Below, in pieces: positions 1 to 6,944 of a stretch of DNA of 20,339 nt (the first letter of the stretch is position 1; the number at the start of each line of letters is the position of its first letter). Source of the stretch: Thiopontia sp964344435 (GTDB taxonomy: Bacteria; Pseudomonadota; Gammaproteobacteria; GCF-002020875); NCBI GenBank assembly GCA_964344435.1, contig CAYFNH010000041.1:1-20339 (forward strand). The letters are read 5' to 3'. The position numbers were made by a program, and so were the translations under genes. The notes under the pieces are model-generated. The model was not told the DNA's origin, did not search any database, and saw nothing but the letters and a program-made list of their open reading frames with translations.

Positions 1-130
1 GTTGTGCTTGCGTTCACAATACCTGTTTCTGGTTACCAGGATTACTTGGCCCTCCAGTCGATCTTTTGTTGAAGGGCTGCCGAGTATCTTGCAACCCCCT
101 TGTTCCTGATTATCAGGCTCCATCCTGAAG
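1..130. other. Non-coding left edge with two related palindromes
   Basis: No convincing gene is seen in this stretch downstream of the minus-strand yfjD gene. It holds two similar 17-nt sequences, at 24-40 and 101-117. Each contains a short inverted repeat: CTGGT-T-ACCAG at 29-39 and CCTGAT-T-ATCAGG at 105-117. The two copies differ at three positions, and two of these changes pair with each other, so the dyad is kept. No U-rich tail follows on the minus strand, so a classical terminator for yfjD is not evident. Confidence 0.4.
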
Positions 131-1402
131 CTACACTCCAATTTTTCGTAACAGGGGGTAGATGGCAGCTCGACGCACCAGGTGCTCCGAGGCCCGGACT
201 ACCTCAATCGGATAGCCGTTGATCATCATGCTGGTTCCCGCCTCGGGAATGTCCTCCAGGTGTTCCAGGATGAGCCCGTTTAGGGTTTTGGGACCATCCT
301 GCGGCAGCTCCCACCCCATGTTCTTCTCCAGTTCACGCAGGTTGGCACTTCCCTCCACCAGGTAGGAGCCATCCTGCTGGGGCTGCACCTCGGGGATGGT
401 GTCGGATGCATCGGTAGTGAACTCGCCGACGATCTCCTCCAGCAGATCCTCCAGCGTGATCAATCCCTGAATATCGCCATATTCATCCACCACCAGCCCC
501 ATCCGTTTCTTCAGGCGCTGGAAGCGTAGTAACTGTGTATTCAGTGTGGTCTGCTCTGGTACAAACAGTGGCTCTCGCAGCAGGTTGCTCAACTCCGCTT
601 TGTCGTCACTCTCGCTGGCATGGAGGTGGATGGCATCACGCATGTGCAGGATGCCGAGCAGGTGTTCGGAGCCGCCCCGAAAAACCGGAAGCCGGGTGTG
701 TTGGCTCAGGGTGATCTGTTTGAGGATCTCCTCCCAGGAGTCCTCGATATCAATGCCGATAATTTCATTGCGTGGGATCATGATGTCCTCGACGGTTACC
801 TGCTCAAGGTCGAGGATATTGGTCAGCATCGCCTGGTGTTTTTTCGGGATCAGACCGCCTGCCTCCTTGACCACGGTTCGCAGCTCTTCACGAGAGAGAT
901 GGTCATTCTGTTCGCTATTGATGCTGATGCCGAGTATCCGCAGTACGGTATTGGTAATCGCGTTGATCAGGTGCACCAGTGGGTAGAGCAGCTTCAGCAG
1001 GGGGATGAGCAGAAAAGAGGCGGGGTAGGCGAAACGCTCCGGGTTGAGTGCAGCGATGGTTTTGGGGGTGACCTCGGCGAAGATCAGCACCACAAAGGTG
1101 AGTACGCCGGTAGCAATAGCGATGCCGGCATCACCAAACAGTCGCATACCGATAATGGTGGCGATGGAGGAGGCGAGAATGTTGACGAAATTGTTGCCTA
1201 GCAGAATCAGTCCAATCAGCCGTTCAGGTCGCTCCAGCAGAGTGGAGACAGAGCGGGCACCACGGTGACCAATACGGGCAAGGTGGCGCAGTCGATAGCG
1301 GTTGATCGCCATCATGCTGGTCTCCGACCCGGAGAAGAAGCCGGAGATCAGGATCAGCAGAAAGAGGGTTCCCGCAAGAACCTCCGTAGAGATCTCATCC
1401 AT
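131..1402 (-). CDS. yfjD: CNNM/CorC-HlyC family membrane protein (YfjD-like)
   Basis: This 423-residue protein has the standard three-part build of the family. It starts with a DUF21/CNNM membrane domain (about residues 8-155) carrying the SGSETS signature near residue 25 and an AEVTPKT motif near residue 110. A pair of CBS domains follows (about 205-330), ending in VVDEYGDIQGLITLEDLLEE. The C-terminal CorC/HlyC domain covers about 345-420. Family members are linked to Mg2+/Co2+ export or regulation of ion transport, and CBS pairs often bind adenine nucleotides; the substrate here is inferred, not shown. The ATG lies 6 nt after the stop of ypjD, so the two are probably one minus-strand transcript. 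The order yfjD-ypjD divergent from ffh matches E. coli and supports the call. Length is normal and no defect is seen. Confidence 0.93.
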   Translation of the reverse strand: MDEISTEVLAGTLFLLILISGFFSGSETSMMAINRYRLRHLARIGHRGARSVSTLLERPERLIGLILLGNNFVNILASSIATIIGMRLFGDAGIAIATGVLTFVVLIFAEVTPKTIAALNPERFAYPASFLLIPLLKLLYPLVHLINAITNTVLRILGISINSEQNDHLSREELRTVVKEAGGLIPKKHQAMLTNILDLEQVTVEDIMIPRNEIIGIDIEDSWEEILKQITLSQHTRLPVFRGGSEHLLGILHMRDAIHLHASESDDKAELSNLLREPLFVPEQTTLNTQLLRFQRLKKRMGLVVDEYGDIQGLITLEDLLEEIVGEFTTDASDTIPEVQPQQDGSYLVEGSANLRELEKNMGWELPQDGPKTLNGLILEHLEDIPEAGTSMMINGYPIEVVRASEHLVRRAAIYPLLRKIGV

Positions 1403-1408
1403 TTCCGG

Positions 1409-2218
1409 TCAGGAGGTGGGGGCGGTGACCAGAAATTCCACCACAAAGCGACTGCCAAAGTAGCTGAGAAAGAGTACGCCAAAGCCGATCAGGGTCCAGC
1501 GTACGGCGATACGACCGCGCCAACCATATTGATGACGTCCCCATAGCAGAGCAGCGAAGATAAACCAGGAGGCAATCGAGAGTACCGCCGTATGTGCGCG
1601 TTGCTGGGCAATGATGTCATCCACCAGAGGTATCGCACTGATGATGGCCAGGGTCAACCCCAGCAGACCGGCACGCACCAGCTGAAACATCAGGTGCTCC
1701 ACCTCCAGCATGGGAGGGAGCGCACGGATGAAACCACCCGGCTGTTTGTTGCGCAGGTGCCTCTCCTGTACCGCCAGCAGGATGGCCTGTAGCGCAGCTA
1801 CTGCCAGCAGGCTGTAGGCAACCATTGCCAGCAGGATATGGCTGTCCAGCGCGGTGGAGGCACCTTTCTGAATCGACTCCGGATAGAGCACTTGCAGAAG
1901 TACGGTGATCGCCGTAATCGGGAAGATGATGATGCCGAGGTTGCCGACCGGGCGCAGTAGCCAGGTCAACTCCAGCAGCAGTACCAATAGCCAACCGGTA
2001 ATCGACAGGGCATGGAAAAAACCAAGCGTCACCCACTGTTCAACGACCAGTGCATAGAGTACATGGGTATGAAACAGCAGGCCAATGGCGCCTGTCAGTT
2101 TCAGGCCGTTGCGGGGGTGATCAAAGCAGGAGACCCCCTGCATCAGCAGGCGCCCCAGGCCGGCAGCGGCAACCAGATAGAGAATAATGGCGATTGATCC
2201 GGTGAAGGTGTAGCTCAT
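1409..2218 (-). CDS. ypjD: CcsA-like inner membrane protein YpjD
   Basis: This 269-residue protein is almost entirely hydrophobic and shows about eight membrane segments, as in the CcsA/CcmC cytochrome c assembly superfamily. Two features place it in the YpjD branch: the SHILLAMVAYSLLAVAALQA segment near residues 126-145, and a C-terminal block with AHTAVLSIASW followed by LLWGR and GWRGR. The exact role of YpjD proteins is not settled. They resemble haem-handling proteins but lack a clear WWD haem motif, and none is visible here. It lies between ffh (divergent, 138 nt away) and yfjD (6 nt downstream), an arrangement conserved in gammaproteobacteria. The ATG at 2218 is the first Met of the hydrophobic N-terminus; no strong Shine-Dalgarno sequence precedes it. 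Confidence 0.9.
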   Translation of the reverse strand: MSYTFTGSIAIILYLVAAAGLGRLLMQGVSCFDHPRNGLKLTGAIGLLFHTHVLYALVVEQWVTLGFFHALSITGWLLVLLLELTWLLRPVGNLGIIIFPITAITVLLQVLYPESIQKGASTALDSHILLAMVAYSLLAVAALQAILLAVQERHLRNKQPGGFIRALPPMLEVEHLMFQLVRAGLLGLTLAIISAIPLVDDIIAQQRAHTAVLSIASWFIFAALLWGRHQYGWRGRIAVRWTLIGFGVLFLSYFGSRFVVEFLVTAPTS

Positions 2219-2314
2219 TGTGTATCCAGGGAGTGGAGAGTATCCATGCTTTCAAGGGTATTGTTACAGACAGATGATGTCATATTCAGGCCACTTCGTC
2301 AGCACAATTGGCGC

Positions 2315-2320
2315 TATAAT
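2315..2320 (+). promoter_or_regulatory. Putative -10 element of the ffh promoter
   Basis: A perfect TATAAT lies 36 nt upstream of the ffh ATG in the 138-nt gap between divergent ypjD and ffh. No good -35 box is seen at 16-18 nt spacing (CACTTC is the nearest), so the call rests on the -10 box and its position. Confidence 0.5.
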
Positions 2321-2356
2321 TTGCTGCTTTGATCAGTAACGGAAAGAGTGGTTGTC

Positions 2357-3748
2357 ATGTTTGAAAATCTAACGGATCGTCTCAATAAAACGCTCAAGAA
2401 TCTGCGTGGGCAGGGCAGGTTGACCGAGGAGAATATCAGCCAGTCGATGCGAGAGGTGCGCATGGCGCTGCTGGAGGCGGATGTGGCGCTGCCGGTAGTC
2501 AAGGCATTTGTCGACAAGGTGAAGGAGCGGGCGCTGGGGCAGGAGGTCGCCACCAGCCTCACCCCTGGTCAGGCACTGATCAAGATTGTTCAGGCCGAGC
2601 TGGAAGCGATCATGGGAGAGGCCAGCGAGTCGCTCGACCTGCGTGCACAGCCACCGGCGGTGATTCTGATGGCGGGCCTGCAGGGTGCGGGCAAGACCAC
2701 CAGTGTCGGCAAGCTTGCCCGTTTCCTCAAGGAGCGGGAATCGAAAAAGGTGATGGTGGCCAGTGCCGATGTCTATCGTCCGGCGGCGATCCAGCAGCTG
2801 AAGATTCTGGCCGATGAGGTGGGTGCTGAGTTCTTCCCCAGCGAGGGCAGCCAGAAACCGGTGGATATTGCCGCAGCGGCCCTCGATCAGGCCAAACGAC
2901 AGTTCATGGATGTGTTGATACTCGATACCGCCGGTCGTCTCCATGTGGATGAGGAGATGATGGGGGAGATCAAGCTGCTGCATGGTGCCATCCAGCCGGT
3001 GGAGACCCTGTTTGTGGTGGACGCCATGACCGGTCAGGATGCGGCCAATACCGCCAAGGCATTTGATGAAGCGTTACCTCTGACCGGTGTGGTACTGACC
3101 AAGGCGGATGGTGATGCCCGCGGTGGTGCGGCACTTTCGGTGCGCCACATCACCGGCAAGCCAATCAAGTTTCTTGGTATGGGGGAGAAGAGTGATGCCC
3201 TCGAACCCTTCCACCCAGACCGTATCGCTTCGCGTATCCTGGGGATGGGGGACACCCTTACCCTGATCGAGGAGCTGGAACGCAAGGTCGACAAGAAGAA
3301 GGCCGACAAACTGGCGAAGAAATTCCACAAGGGCAAGGGATTTGACCTGGAGGATTTTCGTGACCAGCTGCAGCAGATGCAGGGGATGGGAGGGGTTGCA
3401 TCGTTGCTGGACAAACTACCGGGGATGGCCAATGTCTCTGACAAGGTGAAAAGCCAGGTAAACGACAAGGACTTCAGTCGCATGGAGGCGATGATCAACT
3501 CGATGACCCCGAAAGAGCGCCGCTACCCCGACCTGATCAAGGGCTCGCGCAAGAGAAGAATCACTCAGGGATCCGGTACCACGGTACAGGATCTCAATAA
3601 ACTGCTGAAGCAGTTCAAGCAGATGCAGCGGATGATGAAGAAGATGAAGGGGGGCAAGATGGCGAAGATGGCGCAGGCAATGCAGGGCAAGATGCCGGGT
3701 GGATTCCCCGGTGGAGGGATGCCGCCTGGGGGGCGTTTTCCGTTTTAG
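2357..3748 (+). CDS. ffh: Signal recognition particle protein Ffh (SRP54)
   Basis: Ffh is the GTPase of the bacterial signal recognition particle. With 4.5S RNA it binds signal sequences emerging from the ribosome and docks with FtsY at the membrane. From ATG 2357 the protein is 463 residues, a normal length. The N domain is followed by the G domain with GLQGAGKTT (107-115), DTAGR (190-194) and TKADGD (248-253). The methionine-rich M domain carries the RNA-binding segment SRKRRITQGSG (398-408) and a tail rich in Met, Lys, Gly and Pro. An in-frame GTG at 2348 could extend it by three residues. ATG 2357 is preferred because family members begin MF-NLTDRL and GGAAAG at 2340-2345 lies at suitable spacing. 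Downstream comes the rpsP operon, a common arrangement. Confidence 0.98.
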   Translation: MFENLTDRLNKTLKNLRGQGRLTEENISQSMREVRMALLEADVALPVVKAFVDKVKERALGQEVATSLTPGQALIKIVQAELEAIMGEASESLDLRAQPPAVILMAGLQGAGKTTSVGKLARFLKERESKKVMVASADVYRPAAIQQLKILADEVGAEFFPSEGSQKPVDIAAAALDQAKRQFMDVLILDTAGRLHVDEEMMGEIKLLHGAIQPVETLFVVDAMTGQDAANTAKAFDEALPLTGVVLTKADGDARGGAALSVRHITGKPIKFLGMGEKSDALEPFHPDRIASRILGMGDTLTLIEELERKVDKKKADKLAKKFHKGKGFDLEDFRDQLQQMQGMGGVASLLDKLPGMANVSDKVKSQVNDKDFSRMEAMINSMTPKERRYPDLIKGSRKRRITQGSGTTVQDLNKLLKQFKQMQRMMKKMKGGKMAKMAQAMQGKMPGGFPGGGMPPGGRFPF

Positions 3749-3776
3749 TGCAGGGTTAAGTGCCTGATTATGCACT

Positions 3777-3816
3777 CCATCCCCATCCTGACCTTCCCCC
3801 CTCAATGGGGAAGGGA
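3777..3816 (-). repeat. GC-rich palindromic intergenic repeat, copy 1
   Basis: CCTTCCCC (3792-3799) pairs with GGGGAAGG (3807-3814) around a 7-nt loop. Read on the minus strand, the hairpin is followed by a G-rich tail of the form AGG-n-GGGG. The same layout is found on the plus strand at 17153-17190 between livH and livK. Two copies at unrelated loci indicate a dispersed repeat of the REP/short palindromic type. No U-run follows, so it does not look like a terminator for ffh. Confidence 0.6.
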
Positions 3817-3858
3817 GCTCGGTCTGCATGGGGTTGCTCTTGAAATTATTCAGTTAAG

Positions 3859-3889
3859 CTTTCCTTTTCGGTGTAAGTTCCAGTATAAT
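3859..3889 (+). promoter_or_regulatory. Putative rpsP operon promoter
   Basis: A perfect TATAAT at 3884-3889 is followed by CCGCGCC, a GC-rich discriminator typical of stringently controlled ribosomal promoters. The -35 region near 3859-3866 (CTTTCCTT) is weak. The predicted start near 3896 leaves a leader of about 70 nt before the rpsP ATG. The rplS promoter in this window has the same TATAAT plus CGCGCC arrangement, which strengthens both calls. Confidence 0.65.
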
Positions 3890-3906
3890 CCGCGCCAGTT
3901 TGAGAG

Positions 3907-3931
3907 CCGACCACTCCGGGTCGGTTTTTTT
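3907..3931 (+). terminator. Terminator-like hairpin in the rpsP leader
   Basis: CCGACC (3907-3912) and GGTCGG (3919-3924) form a 6-bp stem with a 6-nt loop, followed by seven T (3925-3931). It is a good intrinsic terminator. Because it lies about 10-35 nt after the predicted rpsP start site and before the rpsP ATG at 3966, it may act as a leader attenuator. Alternatively it ends ffh transcription, or does both. Confidence 0.7.
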
Positions 3932-3965
3932 CATCCCTGACATAGTTGAGTAGTGAGTAAATAAA

Positions 3966-4223
3966 ATGGTAGTGATTCGTCTTGCACGTGGTGGTTCTAA
4001 AAAGCGTCCTTTTTACCGTATTGTCGCAACCGACAAGCGTAACAGCCGTGATGGCCGTTTTCTGGAGAAGCTGGGGTATTTCAATCCTATCGCTTCCGGT
4101 AGCGAGAAGCGTCTGGAGATGGATATGGAGCGGATTGAGCACTGGGTTGCCAAGGGGGCACAACCCTCTGACCGTGTTGCCGGTCTGATCAAGGAATCCA
4201 GCAAGGCAGCGGCTGCGGCCTGA
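3966..4223 (+). CDS. rpsP: 30S ribosomal protein S16
   Basis: S16 is an early-assembling protein of the small ribosomal subunit that contacts the 5' domain of 16S rRNA. The 85-residue protein opens with MVVIRLARGGSKKRPFYRIV and continues with the conserved DGRFLEKLGYFNP block. The end is an Ala-rich tail after the last helix. Length is normal for the family. It is the first gene of the rpsP-rimM-trmD operon, 34 nt before the nearest rimM codon. The Shine-Dalgarno is modest (GTGAG about 8 nt upstream of the ATG), and the leader carries a promoter and a terminator-like hairpin. Confidence 0.98.
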   Translation: MVVIRLARGGSKKRPFYRIVATDKRNSRDGRFLEKLGYFNPIASGSEKRLEMDMERIEHWVAKGAQPSDRVAGLIKESSKAAAAA

Positions 4224-4266
4224 TTTCCTGTCGCTCTGCATGCAGTAGGGCGCTGAGGTGACAACG

Positions 4267-4779
4267 ATGAAAAGGTCCACTGATTCCCCCATCTATATGG
4301 GGCGGGTCAGTGGGCTTTTTGGTGTTCGTGGCTGGGTGAAGCTGTTCTCTGAAACCAGTCCCCGAGAGAATATTCTGAAATACAGCCACTGGACGTTGCG
4401 TAGCAGTGAGGGGGAGCGGGTCTTCCGTGTCAAGCAAGGCAAGCGGCAAGGGAAAAATATTATCGCGCTGCTGGAAGGTGTGATCGATCGTTCGGCAGCG
4501 GAGGCGCTGCTGGGGGCAGAGATCTATATTGACCCGGAGCAGTTGGAAGATCTGCAACAGGGCGAGTACTACTGGTCTGATTTGATGGGGTGTAAGGTGG
4601 TCAATCAGCAGCAGGAGCTGTTGGGAGAGGTCGACCATTTGATGGAGACCGGGGCCAATGATGTGATGGTTGTCAAACGCCATGGGAAGGAGCAGTTGAT
4701 CCCGTTTGTGGCTCCCTGGATTGTTGATGTAGACATTGAAAATCAGTTAATTGTGGTGGATTGGGAAGCTGATTTCTAG
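4267..4779 (+). CDS. rimM: Ribosome maturation factor RimM
   Basis: RimM helps assemble the head of the 30S subunit and binds S19; it is not part of the finished ribosome. The 170-residue protein has the N-terminal RimM barrel (YMGRVSGLFGVRGWVK near residues 10-25). The C-terminal PRC barrel carries GEYYWSDLMGCKV, GANDVMVV and LIPFV. The start is ATG 4267, because GAGGTG (4255-4260) lies 6 nt upstream as a clear Shine-Dalgarno; the GTG at 4258 would use part of that site. It is preceded by rpsP and followed after 14 nt by trmD, the usual operon order, which fits its role next to S16. Confidence 0.96.
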   Translation: MKRSTDSPIYMGRVSGLFGVRGWVKLFSETSPRENILKYSHWTLRSSEGERVFRVKQGKRQGKNIIALLEGVIDRSAAEALLGAEIYIDPEQLEDLQQGEYYWSDLMGCKVVNQQQELLGEVDHLMETGANDVMVVKRHGKEQLIPFVAPWIVDVDIENQLIVVDWEADF

Positions 4780-4793
4780 AATCCTGGTTCGAG

Positions 4794-5498
4794 ATGAGAA
4801 TTGACCTGATTACCATCTTTCCGGAGATGCTTGAGGCGCTGACGCGGTTTGGGATTAGTGCTCGTGCGCAGCAGCGTGGCCGGGTGGAGATTCATGGCTG
4901 CAACCCGAGAGACTTTACCGAGGATCGTCATCGTACAGTCGATGATCGCCCCTATGGAGGTGGGCCGGGGATGGTAATGCTCTATGAGCCACTCAAGCGT
5001 GCCATTGTCCACCTGCGTGAAGAGCAGCGATCGCAGGGGATCGAGAATACCCACCTGATCTATCTCTCTCCACAGGGGAAACCCTTTACCCAACAGAGGG
5101 CCCGGGAACTGAGTGAAAGAGAGGGGTTGATTCTGTTGGCAGGTCGCTATGAAGGGGTTGATGAGCGGCTGATCGAGTCGGAGGTGGACGAGGAGATCTC
5201 CCTTGGTGATTACGTACTCAGTGGTGGGGAGTTGCCTGCCATGGTGTTGATGGATGCGGTGATTCGTCTGTTACCCGGTGCGCTGGGGCATGCCGACTCG
5301 GCAGATGAGGACTCATTCAGCGATGGTCTGCTGGATTGTCCGCACTATAGCCGTCCGGAGGTGGTGGATGGGCGCTCCGTTCCCGAGGTATTGTTGAGTG
5401 GAAATCATGGCCACATTGCCGCATGGCGAGCACAGCAGTCACGCCAGAGAACAGCGCTGAGACGTCCTGATCTGATCGACAAAAATAGTGGTAAATAA
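4794..5498 (+). CDS. trmD: tRNA (guanine-37-N1)-methyltransferase TrmD
   Basis: TrmD transfers a methyl group from S-adenosylmethionine to G37 next to the anticodon, preventing +1 frameshifting. The 234-residue protein has the SPOUT-fold signature: LLAGRYEGVDERLIE (114-128) and LGDYVLSGGELP (137-148), which form the knotted cofactor site. It then has an Arg at 158 and Asp at 173 (in EDSF) that match the catalytic pair known from other TrmD proteins. GGGPGM (55-60) is also conserved. The protein is about 20 residues shorter at its C-terminus than E. coli TrmD, ending soon after RRPDLI; the catalytic parts are intact, so it is likely active. The Shine-Dalgarno (CGAG) is weak, which would fit the low expression known for this gene. 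Confidence 0.97.
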   Translation: MRIDLITIFPEMLEALTRFGISARAQQRGRVEIHGCNPRDFTEDRHRTVDDRPYGGGPGMVMLYEPLKRAIVHLREEQRSQGIENTHLIYLSPQGKPFTQQRARELSEREGLILLAGRYEGVDERLIESEVDEEISLGDYVLSGGELPAMVLMDAVIRLLPGALGHADSADEDSFSDGLLDCPHYSRPEVVDGRSVPEVLLSGNHGHIAAWRAQQSRQRTALRRPDLIDKNSGK

Positions 5499-5511
5499 TC
5501 GAAATTAGTGG

Positions 5512-5539
5512 GTGAAATTACTGCTTAAAGCCGTATAAT
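5512..5539 (+). promoter_or_regulatory. Putative separate promoter for rplS
   Basis: GTGAAA (5512-5517) and TATAAT (5534-5539) are 16 nt apart, followed by ACGCGCC, a GC-rich discriminator like that of the rpsP promoter. It sits in the 106-nt gap between trmD and rplS. It would let L19 be made at ribosomal-protein levels independently of the low-abundance TrmD. Confidence 0.65.
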
Positions 5540-5552
5540 ACGCGCCTTCTGA

Positions 5553-5576
5553 AACCAACGAAGTGATTCGTGGGTT
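5553..5576 (+). promoter_or_regulatory. Hairpin in the rplS 5' leader
   Basis: AACC-A-ACGAA (5553-5562) pairs with TTCGT-G-GGTT (5567-5576) around a GTGA tetraloop of the GNRA class, giving nine base pairs and one A/G mismatch. It begins just after the predicted start site and ends about 28 nt before the rplS ATG. No T-run follows, so it is not a terminator. A regulatory or mRNA-stabilising leader structure is plausible but unproven. Confidence 0.5.
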
Positions 5577-5604
5577 GTTCTAAATGAGATAAGGGTAGAG
5601 AGTG

Positions 5605-5949
5605 ATGAGCACAATTATTCAAGCATTGGAAGCGGAGCAGATGACACGGGAGATCCCTGAGTTTGCGGCAGGTGATACCGTGGTTGTTCAGGTTAAGGTG
5701 AAAGAGGGTGACCGTGAGCGACTGCAGGCATTTGAAGGGCTCTGTATTGCCAGGAAGAATCGTGGGCTCAACTCCTCATTCACTCTGCGCAAGGTCTCTT
5801 ACGGAGAGGGTGTAGAGCGCGTTTTCCAGACCTACAGCCCCATGATCGACAGCATCGAAGTGAAGCGTCGTGGTGTGGTTCGTCGTGCCAAGCTCTACTA
5901 TATGCGTGACCGCACAGGTAAGGCTGCACGTATCCGCGAGAAGATCTGA
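5605..5949 (+). CDS. rplS: 50S ribosomal protein L19
   Basis: L19 sits at the subunit interface of the large ribosomal subunit. The 114-residue protein shows the family landmarks: FAAGDTVVVQVKVKEGDRER, then QAFEGLCIARKNRGLNSSFTLRKVS, then GVERVFQTYSP and the basic end RRAKLYYMRDRTGKAARIRE. A GTG at 5602 would add one residue; ATG 5605 is preferred, with AGGG at 5591-5594 in range as a Shine-Dalgarno. It closes the rpsP-rimM-trmD-rplS operon but also appears to have its own promoter and a leader hairpin. A terminator follows at 5988-6017. Confidence 0.98.
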   Translation: MSTIIQALEAEQMTREIPEFAAGDTVVVQVKVKEGDRERLQAFEGLCIARKNRGLNSSFTLRKVSYGEGVERVFQTYSPMIDSIEVKRRGVVRRAKLYYMRDRTGKAARIREKI

Positions 5950-5987
5950 TCATGCTCTGTTCCGGTTAAACGGAAGAGTATCGAAAG

Positions 5988-6017
5988 AGGCGAATCGGAA
6001 TCGGTTCGCCTTTTTTT
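5988..6017 (+). terminator. Intrinsic terminator of the rplS transcript
   Basis: AGGCGAA (5988-5994) pairs with TTCGCCT (6005-6011) across a 10-nt loop and runs into seven T (6011-6017). A smaller hairpin, TTCCG with CGGAA (5960-5975), precedes it. It lies 39 nt after the rplS stop and just before xerD. Confidence 0.85.
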
Positions 6018-6026
6018 ATCTCAATA

Positions 6027-6929
6027 ATGAGAGAACAGCAGGATGAACAGTTGGTGGAGCGGTTTCTCGATGCGCTCTGGGTAGAGAAGGGGTTGAGTGA
6101 TAATACACTGGCTGCCTATCGTAGTGACCTCAAGCAGTTGCTGCGCTGGCTACAGCCGACTGCAGGTTCACTGCTGCAGTTGGAGCGTTCGCAGCTGCAG
6201 CAGTATCTGGCCTTTCTGAATCAGGAGCGGCACTGCAGTGCTCGCACGGTTGCCCGCATTTTGAGTACCTTGCGTCGTTTCTACCTCTATCTGCTACAGC
6301 AAGGGATGCGCATGGATGACCCCACTGCACGAATTGCGCTGCCAAAAATTGGCCGGGGGCTACCCAAAAGCCTGAGTGAGCAGGAGGTTGAGCGTCTGCT
6401 TGAAGCGCCGGCGGTGGATACCGAATTGGGGTTGCGAGACCGTGCCATGATCGAGTTGATGTATGGTGGTGGGCTGCGAGTCTCGGAGCTGGTCGGTTTA
6501 CGGGTGGATGCCCTCAATCTGCGTCAGGGGGTTGCCCTGGTGCTGGGTAAGGGGAGCAAGGAGCGCCTGGTTCCGTTGGGAGGAGAGGCACTCTACTGGG
6601 TTGAGCGCTATCTACAGGAGGGGCGCCCGGATTTGATGCAGGGGAGCGTTTCCGATACCCTTTTTGTCACGGCAAGAGGGGCAGGAATGACTCGGCAGGC
6701 GTTCTGGATACGGCTGAAAAAGATGGGGGTGGAGGCCGGGATTACAGCCGCCTTTTCTCCGCACACGTTGCGCCATGCCTTTGCAACTCATCTGTTGAAC
6801 CATGGTGCCGACTTGCGCTCCGTGCAGGTACTGTTGGGGCATAGTGACCTCTCTACCACCCAGATCTACACCCATGTAGCCCGGGAAAGACTCAAGAGTA
6901 TACATAAGGAAAATCACCCAAGAGGATGA
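6027..6929 (+). CDS. xerD: Site-specific tyrosine recombinase XerD
   Basis: XerD works with XerC and FtsK to resolve chromosome dimers at dif. The 300-residue protein has the N-terminal SAM-like core-binding domain (about 8-90) and the C-terminal catalytic domain. The full catalytic set is visible: Arg151 (GGGLRVSEL), Lys175 (LGKGSKERLVP), His246 and Arg249 (HTLRHAFATHL), His272 (LLGHSDLSTTQ) and nucleophile Tyr281 (IYTHV). Length and motifs fit XerD rather than an integron or phage integrase. The directly following dsbC (15 nt later) also supports XerD, since xerD-dsbC is a conserved pair in gammaproteobacteria. No good Shine-Dalgarno precedes the ATG, which lies 9 nt after the T-run of the rplS terminator, so its own promoter is not evident. 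Confidence 0.95.
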   Translation: MREQQDEQLVERFLDALWVEKGLSDNTLAAYRSDLKQLLRWLQPTAGSLLQLERSQLQQYLAFLNQERHCSARTVARILSTLRRFYLYLLQQGMRMDDPTARIALPKIGRGLPKSLSEQEVERLLEAPAVDTELGLRDRAMIELMYGGGLRVSELVGLRVDALNLRQGVALVLGKGSKERLVPLGGEALYWVERYLQEGRPDLMQGSVSDTLFVTARGAGMTRQAFWIRLKKMGVEAGITAAFSPHTLRHAFATHLLNHGADLRSVQVLLGHSDLSTTQIYTHVARERLKSIHKENHPRG

Positions 6930-6944
6930 AAGCAGAGGATTAGA

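Noticed and set aside
125..136. CTGAAGCTAC at the end of yfjD as a repeat arm
   Set aside because: The match to CTGAATAGCTAC needs a 2-nt gap and does not extend to either side.
620..1201. Open frame of 193 codons on the plus strand opposite yfjD
   Set aside because: It lies wholly antisense to a clear CNNM/CorC gene and its product is rich in Asp, Gly and Gln with no family pattern.
2284..2302. TATTCAGG and TTCGTCAG near the ffh promoter as a further copy of the foldback family
   Set aside because: Only two 8-nt blocks match and the part between them is missing, which is too little to separate from chance.
3792..3814. Hairpin after ffh as its terminator
   Set aside because: No T-run follows on the plus strand, and the sequence is a dispersed repeat also found at 17153-17190.
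6027..6929. Phage or integron integrase as identity of the tyrosine recombinase
   Set aside because: Length, XerD-type motifs and the xerD-dsbC gene pair point to the core recombinase; no att site or phage genes are present.
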